From Pyropia yezoensis (lineage: Eukaryota > Rhodophyta > Bangiophyceae > Bangiales > Bangiaceae), in NCBI GenBank assembly GCA_009829735.1, contig CM020618.1:29302894-29366893 (forward strand): 64,000 bases of DNA. Reading direction: 5' to 3'. Under the pieces are notes generated by a model. It was not told the origin of the DNA and ran no database searches. It worked only from the letters and a program-made list of their open reading frames with translations. Shown piece after piece: positions 21,041 to 32,678 of this stretch. Position 1 is the first letter of the stretch; each line of letters begins with the position of its first letter. Both the position numbers and the translations under genes were made by a program.

Positions 21041-24000
21041 CCGTTGGGGCTGGTCGTCCGAAGCTCACAACGGCAGCCTCGGCCAAGTGGGCCAGGAGGA
21101 CGAACCAACCGCGCCGGATACTGCGGCGACCTAAGGGAGTCCGCCCACCTCGGGTAGGACTCCCCAAGAACGTAAACCTACGTCGGGTCATCGCGGTGCT
21201 GACGGGTGAGAACTTCCAGGTGGCTGGACGGGTGCAACTTGCCCCCGCCCGTGCATGCTGTACCCGTATCGTACTTGATACCGGGTCAGGAGCCTCCTTG
21301 ATACGCAAGTCGCTATTACCAAAGGAGGTGAAGCTCCAACGCTGGAGGTCCAAAGCTGACCATATGATTGACATCAATGGTGGGGTACTTCCCATCGTTG
21401 GTGCCGTGACCCTACCAACTAGGTTGGGAACCCATGAGGTCGACGTGACCTATGGCGTAGTTGAGAATATATCGGTACCCCTGCTTCTGGGTACCCCTTA
21501 TGTTGTTACACAAGTGCCTTTGATTTGTGGCCCTGAGTACTGGGTCAAGTTGATGAATGGGGAGACTATCCCCATCCTTGGTAAGGGAAAGTCTGAGGCT
21601 CCTGTGACAGTCTCACAGTCGAAGCCTGTTTTCTCTGTGAGGGAAGGGTTTACTGCTACCCTGCGTTTAGCCCGCAAAGTCACGTTGCCCCCCAACTCGG
21701 TGGCGCACGTTGACGTTGTAACTGATTTTTCGGGGAACGGGTTGGTGCACCCTAACCCCCGTCTTGCTCGCAAGCACCAAGTGCATGTTGCCCTTGGCAC
21801 GATGGACTCCAAAGCCGGAGTCCCGTGGAGGATCCAGGTGATGAACCTGAGCCCGACGCCCAAGTACTTCAAGTCGGGAGCCAAGTTCGGCTATATCGAC
21901 CAACACGAGGGACCGGTAGTAGCGGTCACCCTCAACGCGGGCGCAAGTAGCGACCCGAAGTCCGGAAAGGAGAAGCATCAAGCCAAGTCGGCCACCTCTC
22001 CTCGGCCCCATGTGAACATGGAGGGTGTTCCCCCCAGGTTGAGGGTTCAAGTTGAACGCCTCTTGGACCAATATCACAAGTTGTGGGATGGTCAATTGGG
22101 ACTCATGAGAGCTACCCAACACCGGATCGAGTTGAAGCCCGGTGCACCCCCTATACGCCAACAACCGTATAGGGGAGGACCTCGTTCAAGGGCCCTCGTT
22201 AAGGAGCAAGTTGCTCGCATGGAGGCCCTCGATATGATCGAGGCCAGCAACGCCGAGTGGGCGAGTCCGGTGGTTATAGTCCCCAAAGTTGATGGGACCC
22301 CCCCGGTTTTGTATCGACTACCGTAAGCTCAACGAGAGCACGGTGAAGGACAGTTATCCCCTACCTAGGATGGATGACTGTCTGGACTCTCTGGGGGAGG
22401 CGAACGTGTTCTCTACCCTGGACTGTAACGCGGGGTACTGGCAAATTCCCATTGCCCCGGAGGACAGGCATAAAACTACCTTTACCTGTCACTGTGGTAC
22501 CTACCAGTGCAAGCGCCTACCGTTTGGTCTGTGTTACGCGCCGGCAACTTTCCAGCGCGCTATGGACATGATTCTGGCCGGAGTACGGTGGCAGATCTGT
22601 CTTGTGTACCTAGACGATATAATTGTGTTCTCCCGAAGTCCGGAGGAACACATTGGCCATCTTGGCCAGGTGTTCAAGCTACTTGCTGACGCCAGTGTGT
22701 CACTGAAGGCGAGTAAGTGCCACCTCTTTACTCAAGAGGTGGAGTACTTGGGACATGTTGTCCATCCGGGGCGTCTCAGTGTTAACGAGAAGAACTTGAG
22801 GGCCATACGTAAGGCTCAGTACCCCCGGACCCAGACCCAGATGAGGAGCTTCCTCGGGATGTGTAACGTGTACCGACGTTTCACCAAGGGCTTCGCCAAG
22901 GTGGCGAAGCCGTTGAATGAGCTAGTGAGCTCAACGCTACCGAAGAACCTGCCTCCCCCAAGTCGGGTGGAGCAGGAATCCTTTGAGGCTCTTCGGGACC
23001 TTCTGCTGAAGCCCCCCATCTTGGCTATTCCCAGGTTGGGAGGCCACTACATCCTGGATGTGGACGCTAGCTACGACCAACTTGGTTGTGTGTTGCTTCA
23101 GCAGCAGCCGGACAAGGAGTACTTGCCGGTGGGATACTTCAGTAAGGGGCTGAACTCGGCCGAGAAGAACTACGGAGTCACCGAGTTGGAAGGACTCGCA
23201 GTGGTATGGGCGGTGACGTCACTTCGTCACTACCTAGAGGGTGAGAAGTTCCTCATCCGCTGTGACCACCGCGCGTTGCAGTTTATCTTCAAGACGGACT
23301 GTACGAACACTCGTCTCAACCGGTGGAGGGTGCGACTGGCACCCTTCAACTTTGACATTGAGTACCGACCTGGCAGGCAACATGCCCTTGCCGATGGCCT
23401 CTCTCGGGTACCCACCGAGGGGCTGGACACTAACCCAGTCGATGAGGACATCCCCATCGTGGGGGTAGTCACGCGCTCGGGTCAGGCGTTGAACCCCGAG
23501 GCGCCAGGGAACAAGAAGTACTTGCCCCTGTCCCTGGACGAGGTGGTGAAGGCCCAGGCCGAGGATCCCTTCTGCAAGTCGCAGAGGGATACATTGGATA
23601 CGGTGGTTGAGACGCGCTTCTTTCTGGGAGATGATGGCCTCCTCATGAGGAGGGGGGTATTCCAGGGGACTGAACAACTTGTCGTCCCCGCATCCCTCAA
23701 GGACAGTATCCTTGAGAGGGAGCACAACGCTCCCACGGGTGGACACCTGGGGTGTAGTAGACTGTACCAGACCCTGAGGACCAGGTACTACTGGCCGTCC
23801 ATGGTGGTGGACATCTACAGTTGGGTGGCTGCCTGCACAAGTTGTGCACAGAATCGTCTGATGGAACGGCGGCCTACTACGGCTATGCTATTGTTCCCGG
23901 CCAAGGAGCCCTTCGCCGCGTTGGCGATGGACATCCTTGGGCCACTGCCAGCGACCGAGGAAGGCAACCAGTACCTCCTGGTCATCTGTGACCGCTTCAC

Positions 24001-25021
24001 GAAACTTACGCGAGCGATCCCACTGGCAGAGATCACGGCCATGTCGGTCGTGTCAGCCTTCCTAGATCACTGGGTTGCCGCGTATGGCATCCCAGATAGT
24101 ACACTATCGGACAATGGACCGCAATTTGCGTCTGTACTGTTTCAGGGAGTGCTGGATATGTTGGGGGTTAAGGCAAACTATGCCACCCCCTACCACCCAC
24201 AAACTAATGGGCAGGTGGAGCGCTTCAACAAAACTATTGTTAGGCAGCTGCGCCACTATGTGAGTGAGCACGTGAAGACGTGGGACCAATACATTTCTAT
24301 CCTTACTACTGCCTACAATTCGCAGGTTCACTCATCTACAGGGGAAGTACCCCTCGCTTTTGTGACCCCCCGTCGTGTGCGGTCTATTGCCGTGCGGCGG
24401 TCGCTCCCAACTGGGGAGGGTAGTGGCAGTACGCCTACTCCTACTGAGAGTAAGGCGGAGTTCGCTGCTAGGCTGGAGCACCTCATCCCTAAAGTCAGGG
24501 CTGAGATGGACAAAGCGCAAAAGCGCTACAAGCGTACCTTTGACAAAACGGTGCGCAATGCTAAACATGTCCCCGAGCAGGGTGACTGGGTGCTGGTACA
24601 CTCGCACACCCCAACTGGGGGTAAGCTGGTATTCCAGACGAAGGGACCGTACCAGGTCCTTCGTACTGATGGGCGGCGCTTCACCATCGAAAGTGACGAT
24701 GGGGTCCGCACAGTGAACGGACAGGACGTGGTCAAAGTTGCACCACCGCCTGCAGGCGACCCAGCTTGGGCACGTGCGTTGGAGTCGTGGCGCCTCCCCT
24801 TACTGCCTGCGGCCAAACAGGGCCCGCAGGAGTACGTGTTCGATAAGTTCATCGACCACGGATGGGATGAAGACACTGACCGCCTCATGTTGAGGGTGCG
24901 TTGGTTTGGCTACAAAGCCAAGGACGATACATGGGAGTATGTGGAGGACCTTCCTGCTGAGAAGGTCCGGGCGTACTGTGCCCGGAATGAGATAGACCCT
25001 AACAGCCCTCCCTCAACGTGA
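21037..25021 (+). pseudogene. pol: Pol (second copy), frameshifted in RT
   Basis: Nearly identical to the intact pol at 13,274-17,257 but with seven C instead of six at about 22,298-22,304. That moves the frame just before the FCIDYRK motif of reverse transcriptase. The upstream part ends at 22,326 and the downstream part stays open to 25,021. All other domains, including protease, YLDD box, DDE integrase and chromodomain, are preserved. If both copies are one locus, this extra C is a consensus error, not a biological mutation. Confidence 0.9.
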
Positions 25022-25132
25022 GGGAAGGCCGAGCAGCAGTGCCACGAGAGTGCTTCAAGTCGAAGTGGTACTCAGAGTAGCTTTTAACTACAGCCCTAAC
25101 CCTCACACTCTCACAACAAAGGCAGCTGCCAA

Positions 25133-27076
25133 CTAGGCACGCATGCTAGACTCTCCCACTCCACGGCCCTCGCCCTCACGTGGAGGCGAGCGGCGAGACC
25201 CACGCCGATAACGGTCTCCACTCGTTGGAGGGGGCGGCGGCTCCAAGTCGGAACCGTCGCGCCCCTCACGGTCGCGCAAGTGGCGCCGACCGTGGCCACT
25301 CTTTTGCCTGGTCTTGCGCGCAAGTTTGCGACGCAGACGCTGGACAGACTCCGTCTCCGACGGGGTAGAGGACTCCGAAACGGAGTAAGACAACTCGTCT
25401 TCCAATACGGAAGGAGAGCGCTGCGAGTGTCGGCGACGACGGCGAGGAGGCGAGTATGCCCGGCTCGCGCGACGTTTGCCACGCCCAAATGGGGCTGGCT
25501 GGGGCATGATAGCCCCAATGCGAGCCAACTCGGCTGTCATAAACTCCGCCACCGACTCGCAACTCGCGGTCGCCACTGCAGTACGAACGCGCTCCTCAAG
25601 TTGAGGAGTCTCGGAACTCTGTAGGGTTGCGGTCGACGCGGCCAACCAGGAAATGGTGCGCACCAACGTGGTGATCATCATCTCTGAGGTTAGAGGCGTG
25701 GGCGGCAACACCAACTTGGGGTATACCGTCAGGACGGTGGCCCCCAAGTTAGGGGACACCGGGGTGGAAGACTCCACGGCCACGCTGATCGGGATGTTCC
25801 CGTGAGGTTGGAAAGGAACCGGAGGAAGCGGAGGGGCCCGCCGAGGTGGCGGTACCCGGGTGTAACTGCGACCCCGACTTGGGGCTCCCGCAGTGGGTTG
25901 AGTCATGTGGTCATCATAGGACGGCACGGCCGTAACTATGGGCTTGTCCGGGGGTGGCGCAGTGTGGCGATCCACCCCCGGGGCATACGGGTAGTCCCCG
26001 ATGCCCAACCCCTCTCGTAGGACCACACGGCCGTCGTGAAGTTCACGAGCGACCCACACGAACTGGCGAAGTGCGCCATCGTCCTTGGGCCCACGAGTGG
26101 GGCGGCGCAACTTGTGCTCAATGCTCTCCCACTCGATAAACTTATGGAGCCGGAGCATCTCCTCAAGTAGAGTGAGTTGTCCTGATGAGCACCCCTCAGC
26201 AACTAGCTGAGGGGTGAGCTGTTCCAAACCCTGGATGAGCCGGAGGGGGAGATGCCAGAGCATCCCCCGCCGCTGAACACAGGACACCCAGGTCGACATG
26301 ACCTCGAGGAGCCACTGGGTGGCCAACATGGCCCACACCAGGTGATCAGGGGCAGCCGTCAACATGACGGAGCCGAAGTGGTCAAGCAACCGGGGCAACA
26401 ACGCCGGGAACCCGTAGGGGACCTCAACTTGAGGCCACCACTCGGGCTTCTTCGGATAGTACTGCTCCTTACTGGCAGCAGACTGTTGAGGAAACTCAAG
26501 TTGAGCCGAGGTCACCAAGTAGGGACCTCGCCGGAAGTCTTTCTCCATCCGCACATCAAAGTGATGAGTGTGTGGATCGGCCTCGTGGAGGTACGGTGGG
26601 CGAGTTGCCACAGCGTCCCACGTGAAGGTCGGAAAGTCGCCGGGACCCGGGATAGTTCCCCCGCGGTCTACCATGGCCTTGGCACGTTGGACGTCTTCAA
26701 CCTCCTCGTCGTCCAGGAAGGCAAACTTGTCCGTCCTGAAGCCGGCCGGGAACCCGATCCTACGGGGATACTTCTCCCGTAGGCGGTCCCATACCCGGCC
26801 CATCGCTGCGCCAAGTCGGCCACAGCGAAGAACAGTCAACCCCTCCTCATAAAGAGGCCAAGCGGGGTAAAACCACCGCCCCAAGGCCTCACGCGGGACA
26901 ACTTGTCCCGCCTCCGGGGGAGATCCCGCCGTCAACCCAAAGCCGGGTGACGCGGGAGTCCCATCCCCCGGAGCGATCGCGGAGCCCCCGCCGGAAGTCC
27001 CGGCGGGTGCTGCACCGTAGGAGGTGTCCTCCATGCGCTCGTCAAGAGAGTCCGTCTCCACTCCCGGAGTCGCCAT
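25133..27076 (-). CDS. Antisense accessory ORF of the chromovirus, intact
   Basis: 647 residues from the ATG at 27,076, opposite in strand to gag and pol, ending 111 bp downstream of the pol stop. I do not recognise it. The amino end is Gly/Pro/Ser-rich. Residues about 100-330 look globular, with many Trp, His, Leu and Arg (for example EKYPRR, WWPQVEVPYGF, LLDHFGSVML). Residues from about 530 onward are Arg/Ser-rich (RRRRRHSQRSPS), as in nucleic-acid-binding tails. The start lies 338 bp from the 3' LTR, which could promote it in antisense. Third-position differences dominate against the decayed copy at 1-600, arguing for real coding. Some plant gypsy elements carry antisense extra ORFs; whether this one is related is unknown. 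Confidence 0.75.
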   Translation of the reverse strand: MATPGVETDSLDERMEDTSYGAAPAGTSGGGSAIAPGDGTPASPGFGLTAGSPPEAGQVVPREALGRWFYPAWPLYEEGLTVLRCGRLGAAMGRVWDRLREKYPRRIGFPAGFRTDKFAFLDDEEVEDVQRAKAMVDRGGTIPGPGDFPTFTWDAVATRPPYLHEADPHTHHFDVRMEKDFRRGPYLVTSAQLEFPQQSAASKEQYYPKKPEWWPQVEVPYGFPALLPRLLDHFGSVMLTAAPDHLVWAMLATQWLLEVMSTWVSCVQRRGMLWHLPLRLIQGLEQLTPQLVAEGCSSGQLTLLEEMLRLHKFIEWESIEHKLRRPTRGPKDDGALRQFVWVARELHDGRVVLREGLGIGDYPYAPGVDRHTAPPPDKPIVTAVPSYDDHMTQPTAGAPSRGRSYTRVPPPRRAPPLPPVPFQPHGNIPISVAVESSTPVSPNLGATVLTVYPKLVLPPTPLTSEMMITTLVRTISWLAASTATLQSSETPQLEERVRTAVATASCESVAEFMTAELARIGAIMPQPAPFGRGKRRASRAYSPPRRRRRHSQRSPSVLEDELSYSVSESSTPSETESVQRLRRKLARKTRQKSGHGRRHLRDREGRDGSDLEPPPPPTSGDRYRRGSRRSPPREGEGRGVGESSMRA

Positions 27077-27401
27077 GACTCTCCCCAAGTAAGGGAGAGA
27101 CGCTCTGGCTATCGCAGAACGAGACCCGCCTCGAGTTGACGGGGACTCGGATCGTGGGTATACGGGTGGCCTCCCCAGCGTGGGGCGGCCCAGTGGAAAG
27201 TGAAAGGGAGGTGGTGGTGAAGGTGAAGTGTGAACTGAAGAAAGCAAGCTGCCGAGTGGGTAAGCTTGAGGAGAGGGGCGGTCAACGTGACCGCCTCCAC
27301 ATCCGCGTTACGTACACGCTGGGGGACAGCAAGTCGCGCCCCCAACGCCGAGACGTGCGTTTACGCACCCCCTCACAGGGCCGACCGGGTCGGTCGGAAC
27401 T

Positions 27402-27414
27402 GAGGAGAGGGGAG
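27402..27414 (+). promoter_or_regulatory. Polypurine tract
   Basis: GAGGAGAGGGGAG directly abuts the 3' LTR, the standard plus-strand priming site. The same tract precedes the middle LTR. Confidence 0.8.
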
Positions 27415-27903
27415 TGTGGCAGTATTGACCCCCAGGTGGGGGGGCAACACGTGCCATGCAAGGGGCGGCAGGCCACTAGCCTGATCCGTTCCTCCCCCTG
27501 CATTTGGGTCCATATTCCCTAAGTTTGGGATAGTTAGCTTAGTAGTAAATCCAACTTGGATTTGAGGGTTTTCTGCATTTATCGTCTTGAATTTTCGTGT
27601 GGCCCGGTGGGCAGGTGCTGGGGTGGGAGATTCTGAGTGGCGAGATTCTGAGTGGACCCTGGGGGGATAAGGGGAGGGACAGCGGGGCTTGGCCCTGCGT
27701 CCCCGTCCCGACCAAGAAACTGTTGGACCACACACCATCCTCTTGTTTGTCCGTGGGGGGTTTGCCCCACAACAGGGGGGTTTGCCCCACAACAGGGACA
27801 GAGTGTGTGCGACTTGCACTTCTTCCGGTTCCCCCGACACGGGAGGCAGCCCTAGCACACCGCCCCAACTTGGGTGCCGTGTGTGCTCGTGGTTTTTGCC
27901 ACA
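27415..27903 (+). repeat. 3' LTR
   Basis: 489 bp, TGTGGCAG...TTGCCACA, 4 substitutions from the 5' LTR. It is followed at once by the CCGAG duplication. Confidence 0.95.
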
Positions 27904-27908
27904 CCGAG
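27904..27908. repeat. Right target-site duplication CCGAG
   Basis: Partner of 10,718-10,722. No CCGAG brackets the middle LTR on either side, as expected if that LTR was not made by a separate integration. Confidence 0.9.
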
Positions 27909-30900
27909 CAGACCCCGCGGCGGAGAGCACCCCTCTGACGGAACGGACAAGGCCAAAGAGCCTGCTTCCCTTGTAGCCGCCATGGCCAATCCGGAACGGA
28001 ACAGTGGTGGAAGCAGCGGCGGCGGCGGGGGCCGCCGCCTCAGCGGGGTGCCGCCCCAGCGCCACAAGAGGCGCGCATGCCAGGCCTACTAGTTGCTCAC
28101 AGGCTGCGGCGGGGGAGGCGGGAGCGGCTACAGCGGCGCCCGCCCGCACGGCTTTCGGCAACGGGTGGTTCGCGGAGCGGGGGCGCGATCTGGGCCCTCT
28201 AATGGCGGCTGAATACGGGCTGTGGCAAGAGGCGGGTCACCGCTCACGGTGGGCCGCTCGCGTAGACGCATTGGTAGCGGCGGCGGCCTCGACCCGCCAG
28301 GGACGTTGGCGTGTATGGCTGGCGTCGCAACTGCCGCTGCCCGCATCCAACGGTGGGCGGCGGTGGCAGTGGTGGCCGCCAAGCTGGCGGCGTGGGCGGT
28401 GCGGGGTATCCCCCAAGGTCGCTCTCCTTGGCGTCGGATGTTACCACATCCGTGTACAGCTCTTGTCATCACTTTTTTGACCACCGCGCTGCACGCCACC
28501 GCTCAGGACGAACGGCGGGCGGCGGATGCGCCACTTCGAGGATAAGGGGGGGGGGGGGAGACCTCGTCTCGCGCCCATGCCCGACGACAGCTCCTGGAAA
28601 GATAGCATGTGGCATGTGCGGAGGCCACCACCGCCGCCGGCACCGCTCCTCCCGTCAACACCGTTGGTGGCAAGGCCCCGCAATGACAGCAGCACGCCGC
28701 GACAGTCCGTCATGGCGCCAACAACTACAACGTCACCATCGTCTTGCTAAGCAATGTTGGCGTCAAGAAAAGCAGGGGAGACCTTTTAGGCCGGCACCGG
28801 CACCACTGGCCCCGCCTCCGCCGACGTGCGGAACCGCCACGACGAGGCACGGCTTCTGCTGCGCAGTCCCCTGCAAAGCCAAAATTCGAGGCGCAGCGTG
28901 TCCGGCGCCGCCGCCACCGCCGCCGCACAGTTGATGCAGCGGAGAGTTGGGCTGGCTAGCGCAAGCGGCGCGGCAGTGGGCAAGGAGGCGGCTGGACGGG
29001 GCGGCGCTGCCCCGGCCACCACTGGGCGGGCGGAGCCAGTGGACCTCGCCGCCACGTCCGCGTCGCCACGCCCCGCAGGTGGGCCGTAAAACCCCTCGTG
29101 GCGCAGCAACGCGCCTGACACCGCGGGCGACGCGGCGCCCCGCCCCCAGCGGGCGGGCCAGATAATGCATCACCTCCCCGACGGGCTGCCTATCTCGTGG
29201 TAGCTGTGGTGGCGGCGGCGCCCGACGCTAGTGTTCTCGCCCGAGCCCGAGCCGCCCGCTCGGTCGTCACCTCCCGGTGCGCTCCGAACACTTCGCCGGC
29301 ACTCGACGGGTCCATCAAAAGCTTCGCCAGTAGGAGTGCCACACCCTCGTGTATATACACGACCAGCCGCCCCGCGCATGCTGCGGTAGCGCAGGTGGCG
29401 CCGTGGAAGGCCGACGGGGGCGCGGGAAAGGGGCACAAAAGCCGGAACGAGCGCGCCACTTGGGGCTGGCGGGGGATCCGCAGCGCGTCACATAGCGGCA
29501 CTCCCACGACCGCGACCGCCGCTGCCGCCGCTGTCACGGCGCGCGCCGCCATTGGAGGGGCCGCCTCGCCAACGTCGTCGCCGTCGTTCTTGCCGTCGTC
29601 TTGGCCACCATCCTCGCCGTCTTCGCTCGATACTGGGATGTCATGCGGGCAAGAGCGGCACAGCCGGCACCGCCACCCCCCCCCCCCCCCCCCCTTTCAC
29701 CGTGCGCTGGAATGACCGCCGCATCGGCGGTCGCCGCCGCCGCAGGCGCCGCCGCAGCAACGCCGCTGCCCCGGCGCGGGTGGGCAAGGCGGTCGAACCC
29801 CCCCGTCGCTGCCCCGTCTGCGCATCCAGACGGCTGCAACAGAGCCGCCAGCAACGGGGAGCGCGCGGCCCCTCCCAATCCCCCCCTCCCCCACTGGCCT
29901 GTACCAGCCGCCTTGGGTGCGGAAGGGGGCGGGGGATGGGGGGTTCGACCGCATCCCCGTCTTCCGCCTCGGCCGTCTCGAGCGGCACGGCAGCAGCAGC
30001 ACCCGCCGGTGCTGCAGTTGCTGGCACCACCAGCACCTTCGCCGCCGCGGCTGCAGCGCCGGGTGACTCTCGCCGATGCAGGGAGTGGCTGCGGCCCGCA
30101 CATGGAATTGCCGCACAGACCATCGGGATGCCACTTACTTGTTATCTAGATTACACAGGGCCTGAACTAGTGCGATGTACATTGCCCTGTCAAGCAGTTC
30201 CTGCAAGCCAAAAATAGGATGCCAGCGGGAAAGAGAGCGGAGGACGTCTCCTGGCATGCCACCCATCTAGGCATACGAAGAGAAGAGTCTGAGCTGTATC
30301 ATGCGCTCAAGCCAACCTACGGGTGCGTGTCTGCCAATTCGTGACCCTACGTTGATGTGGCGCTCGATGTCCTCAGTCTAGCCCGAGCCCACCCGCCACA
30401 TATGACCTTCTACCAGTATCCAGCAGCTCGCTGTAATCCAATACAGGCGTACGCTGTCTGCTGCTGTCAGAAAGAGAGCAAGGAACTCTCTGTCGGGAAA
30501 CTGCACTTGCTGATCGTCTTTGCTACGCCGCCGTTCAGAGATGAACCCCTGCTCCTCCCTCTAACTCATCACTCCGGCACCAACCTCGCTTTCGCTGAGG
30601 TTCTAGCCGCTCGCTACCGCCTCGATCGCTGTGCGAAACGCAGTGGCGACCAGCTCTGCGTCTAACAATGGACAGCATCAGCGTTCACTCCTTTCCCGGG
30701 TCGTCGTCATCGCGCCAGACGCAAACTGGCATCTTCGCAGCTTTGCACTTTAGAACAGGCTTGCCCGCATCCATCCCGAGCTCTCCGGACTTTACGGGGC
30801 GAGCTGCGACGGGATGCCATGTTCTGCGCTTTCGTCTGGACAGCGACTCGGAGGAACTTGCCGGCAGAGCAGGTGTGGGCATTGCTGGTAAAGATGACAC

Positions 30901-32290
30901 CCAGGCGGCAGCAGATGACAACGGAGGCGGTCTTGCCGATGACGACGGCAGTGCGGGAAGAGCGGATGATCAAGCTACTTAAGCTCCCGAAGTCTCAGTG
31001 CCTCACCCTCGAGATCCTGAAGAAGAGACCGATGCGGGACCGGCGCTCCACAAGAAGTGGTTGCCGCGAGGAGGACCTGCCAGATCAGCAAGGGCCCCCA
31101 ACTCCGTTCGCGCGCTCGCAACTTTGATCGAGCGGAAGATTGTGCTTGATGCGGAGCGGCGCAAAACGGTTCGGTCGATCATGCGTGCCTGTCTGCGTGG
31201 GGCTGCCGGATGAACGACGGCGCCTGATGAATTCAACTATTGTTGGCTGCGTGGCAGTGTCGTCGGTGCGCCCGGGTGCCAATCACATGTTGTCTTCTGT
31301 CGTGTTGGTCCAGCGCTTGTGGTCGTAATTTCCTTGCGGTTGTCGCCGGCTGGAAAGGTCCTCTGCTCATGCCGCGGCAGTACCGAGAATGTCTCGCTGG
31401 CGTCGAGCACAGGGCACGACAACACGTGCTGGCATGCGGGCGCCTTCAGCGAGAGACCACGAGAGTTGTCCGAGGATATTGAGGCAATCACCCGCGCTAC
31501 TCAAGCTCACTCCGACGAGGAGCCGTACTTCTTTCTGCTCGATCTCGGGGGCTCCCGATGTGCTGTGGCGCTCGACAGGCGCACATAAAGCCCTGTCGTG
31601 GCGACGGGGACGCGGTTCATGGGACGCATTCCTGTTGGGTGCCGCTCTCTGGAGCGCTTTTGTGCACGCGTCAAGTTGGTACGTTTTCTAGTACTCCCGC
31701 GACGTGCACTGGACCAAAAGCAAGGTAAAGTGGGCCACCAAACAGATAGGACCCTGGACTGGAGTCAGGGAAATTGTCAACAATGCCCGTAATCACCTGC
31801 GAGCCTTTCCCAGTCGTTCAGGACGTCTGTTTGGCAGAAAGCAGTAAGTACAAAAACGATAATGTCACTTTCTTTTCAGGAGCTGTTATGCACAGTCAAT
31901 TTGGCTTGGGACAAATTTTGGGGTACCGGGTTGTACTTTGTCTTGAGACGCACCGTGACATCAAATGAAGTACTTCTCGGTATTGAATGGGATGCACCCA
32001 GCTGCTGTGGGGAACAGTCCCCTCCCTGCGCACCACCAGGGGGCTCCCACAACCATCTGCAGATGCCCCTCTGGGCGCCGCTCCCGTGCCTGGGGCAGCG
32101 CCATCAGCCTCGCGAGGGGGTGGGGGGGGGCGCGGGGCGGGCGCCGCTTGAGGGGCTGTCCGGACGCGCCCGGACAGCACCCGCGGGTATCCATAGCCAC
32201 TGCTCGACAGCTGGACACACCATTCCCCTCGTCGCGGGGGTTGCTGCTCCGCCGTCTCCCCAGGACCCAACGCCGTCGTGCGTCAGTCGC
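27909..32290. other. No firmly supported gene
   Basis: 27,909-30,100 is GC-rich low-complexity DNA with a G-run at about 28,547 and a C-run at about 29,680; frames overlap on both strands. From 30,200 to 31,970 base composition is more even. Here one plus frame is open in pieces (30,668-30,982, 30,998-31,213, 31,319-31,588, 31,598-31,792) separated by single stops, with ordinary-looking amino acid composition, so it may be a decayed gene; I recognise no family. A 36-nt GTAAGT...TTTTCAG segment at 31,844-31,879 has the form of a tiny intron. Confidence 0.4.
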
Positions 32291-32293
32291 CCA

Positions 32294-32385
32294 TCCCCGC
32301 CCGGCCTCCCCGCCCGGCCTCCCCGCCCGGCCTCCCCGCCCGGCCTCCTCGCCCGGCCTCCCCGCCCGGCCTCCCCGCCCGGCCG
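32294..32385. repeat. 13-bp minisatellite upstream of the V-ATPase gene
   Basis: About six to seven copies of CCCCGCCCGGCCT, with one unit carrying a C-to-T change. GGCCT recurs at 32,303, 32,316, 32,329, 32,342, 32,355 and 32,368. It lies about 300 bp before the start codon. Confidence 0.9.
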
Positions 32386-32678
32386 GCTGCCCCCCCCGTC
32401 CACCCCCCCGCCCTCCCACGCGTCCGTCCATCCTTCCGCCTCAGTGGACAGCTGCAGTGGTGGCGATTTGGTGTAGCGGCGTGGCCGCGAGCAGGGCTCC
32501 ATCCCCCTCCACTCGCCCCATCTTGTGTCGTGCTTTTTGACGGGGGGGAGGCGAGGTGCTTTTTTTTTGGCACCGTCCCACTGCTCGCTCCACTCGGTGA
32601 CTTCTCGAGGAGTTGCGCCTCCCTCACCACCCTCCTCACCCCTTTGTCGCCTCCCCCGGTCCCTGCCCCGCGGTCACG

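Larger units (their letters stand above)
10723..27903 (+). mobile_element. Ty3/gypsy chromovirus locus, drawn as LTR-internal-LTR-internal-LTR
   Basis: The outer LTRs (489 bp each) differ at only 4 positions, so the insertion is young. One CCGAG duplication frames the whole array. Each internal region has gag, pol ending in a chromodomain, then an antisense ORF and a purine tract. A 500-N gap (19,964-20,463) replaces about 1.66 kb of the second copy. The partial middle LTR shares the 3' LTR's base at both diagnostic sites it covers, and the sequence before the gap is rich in single-base indels. The simplest reading is one 9.4-kb element represented twice by overlapping contig ends. A true tandem made by recombination remains possible. 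Confidence 0.9.

Noticed and set aside
10723..27903. Two independent nested or adjacent gypsy insertions
   Set aside because: No second target duplication is seen around the middle LTR, and one CCGAG pair frames the whole array.
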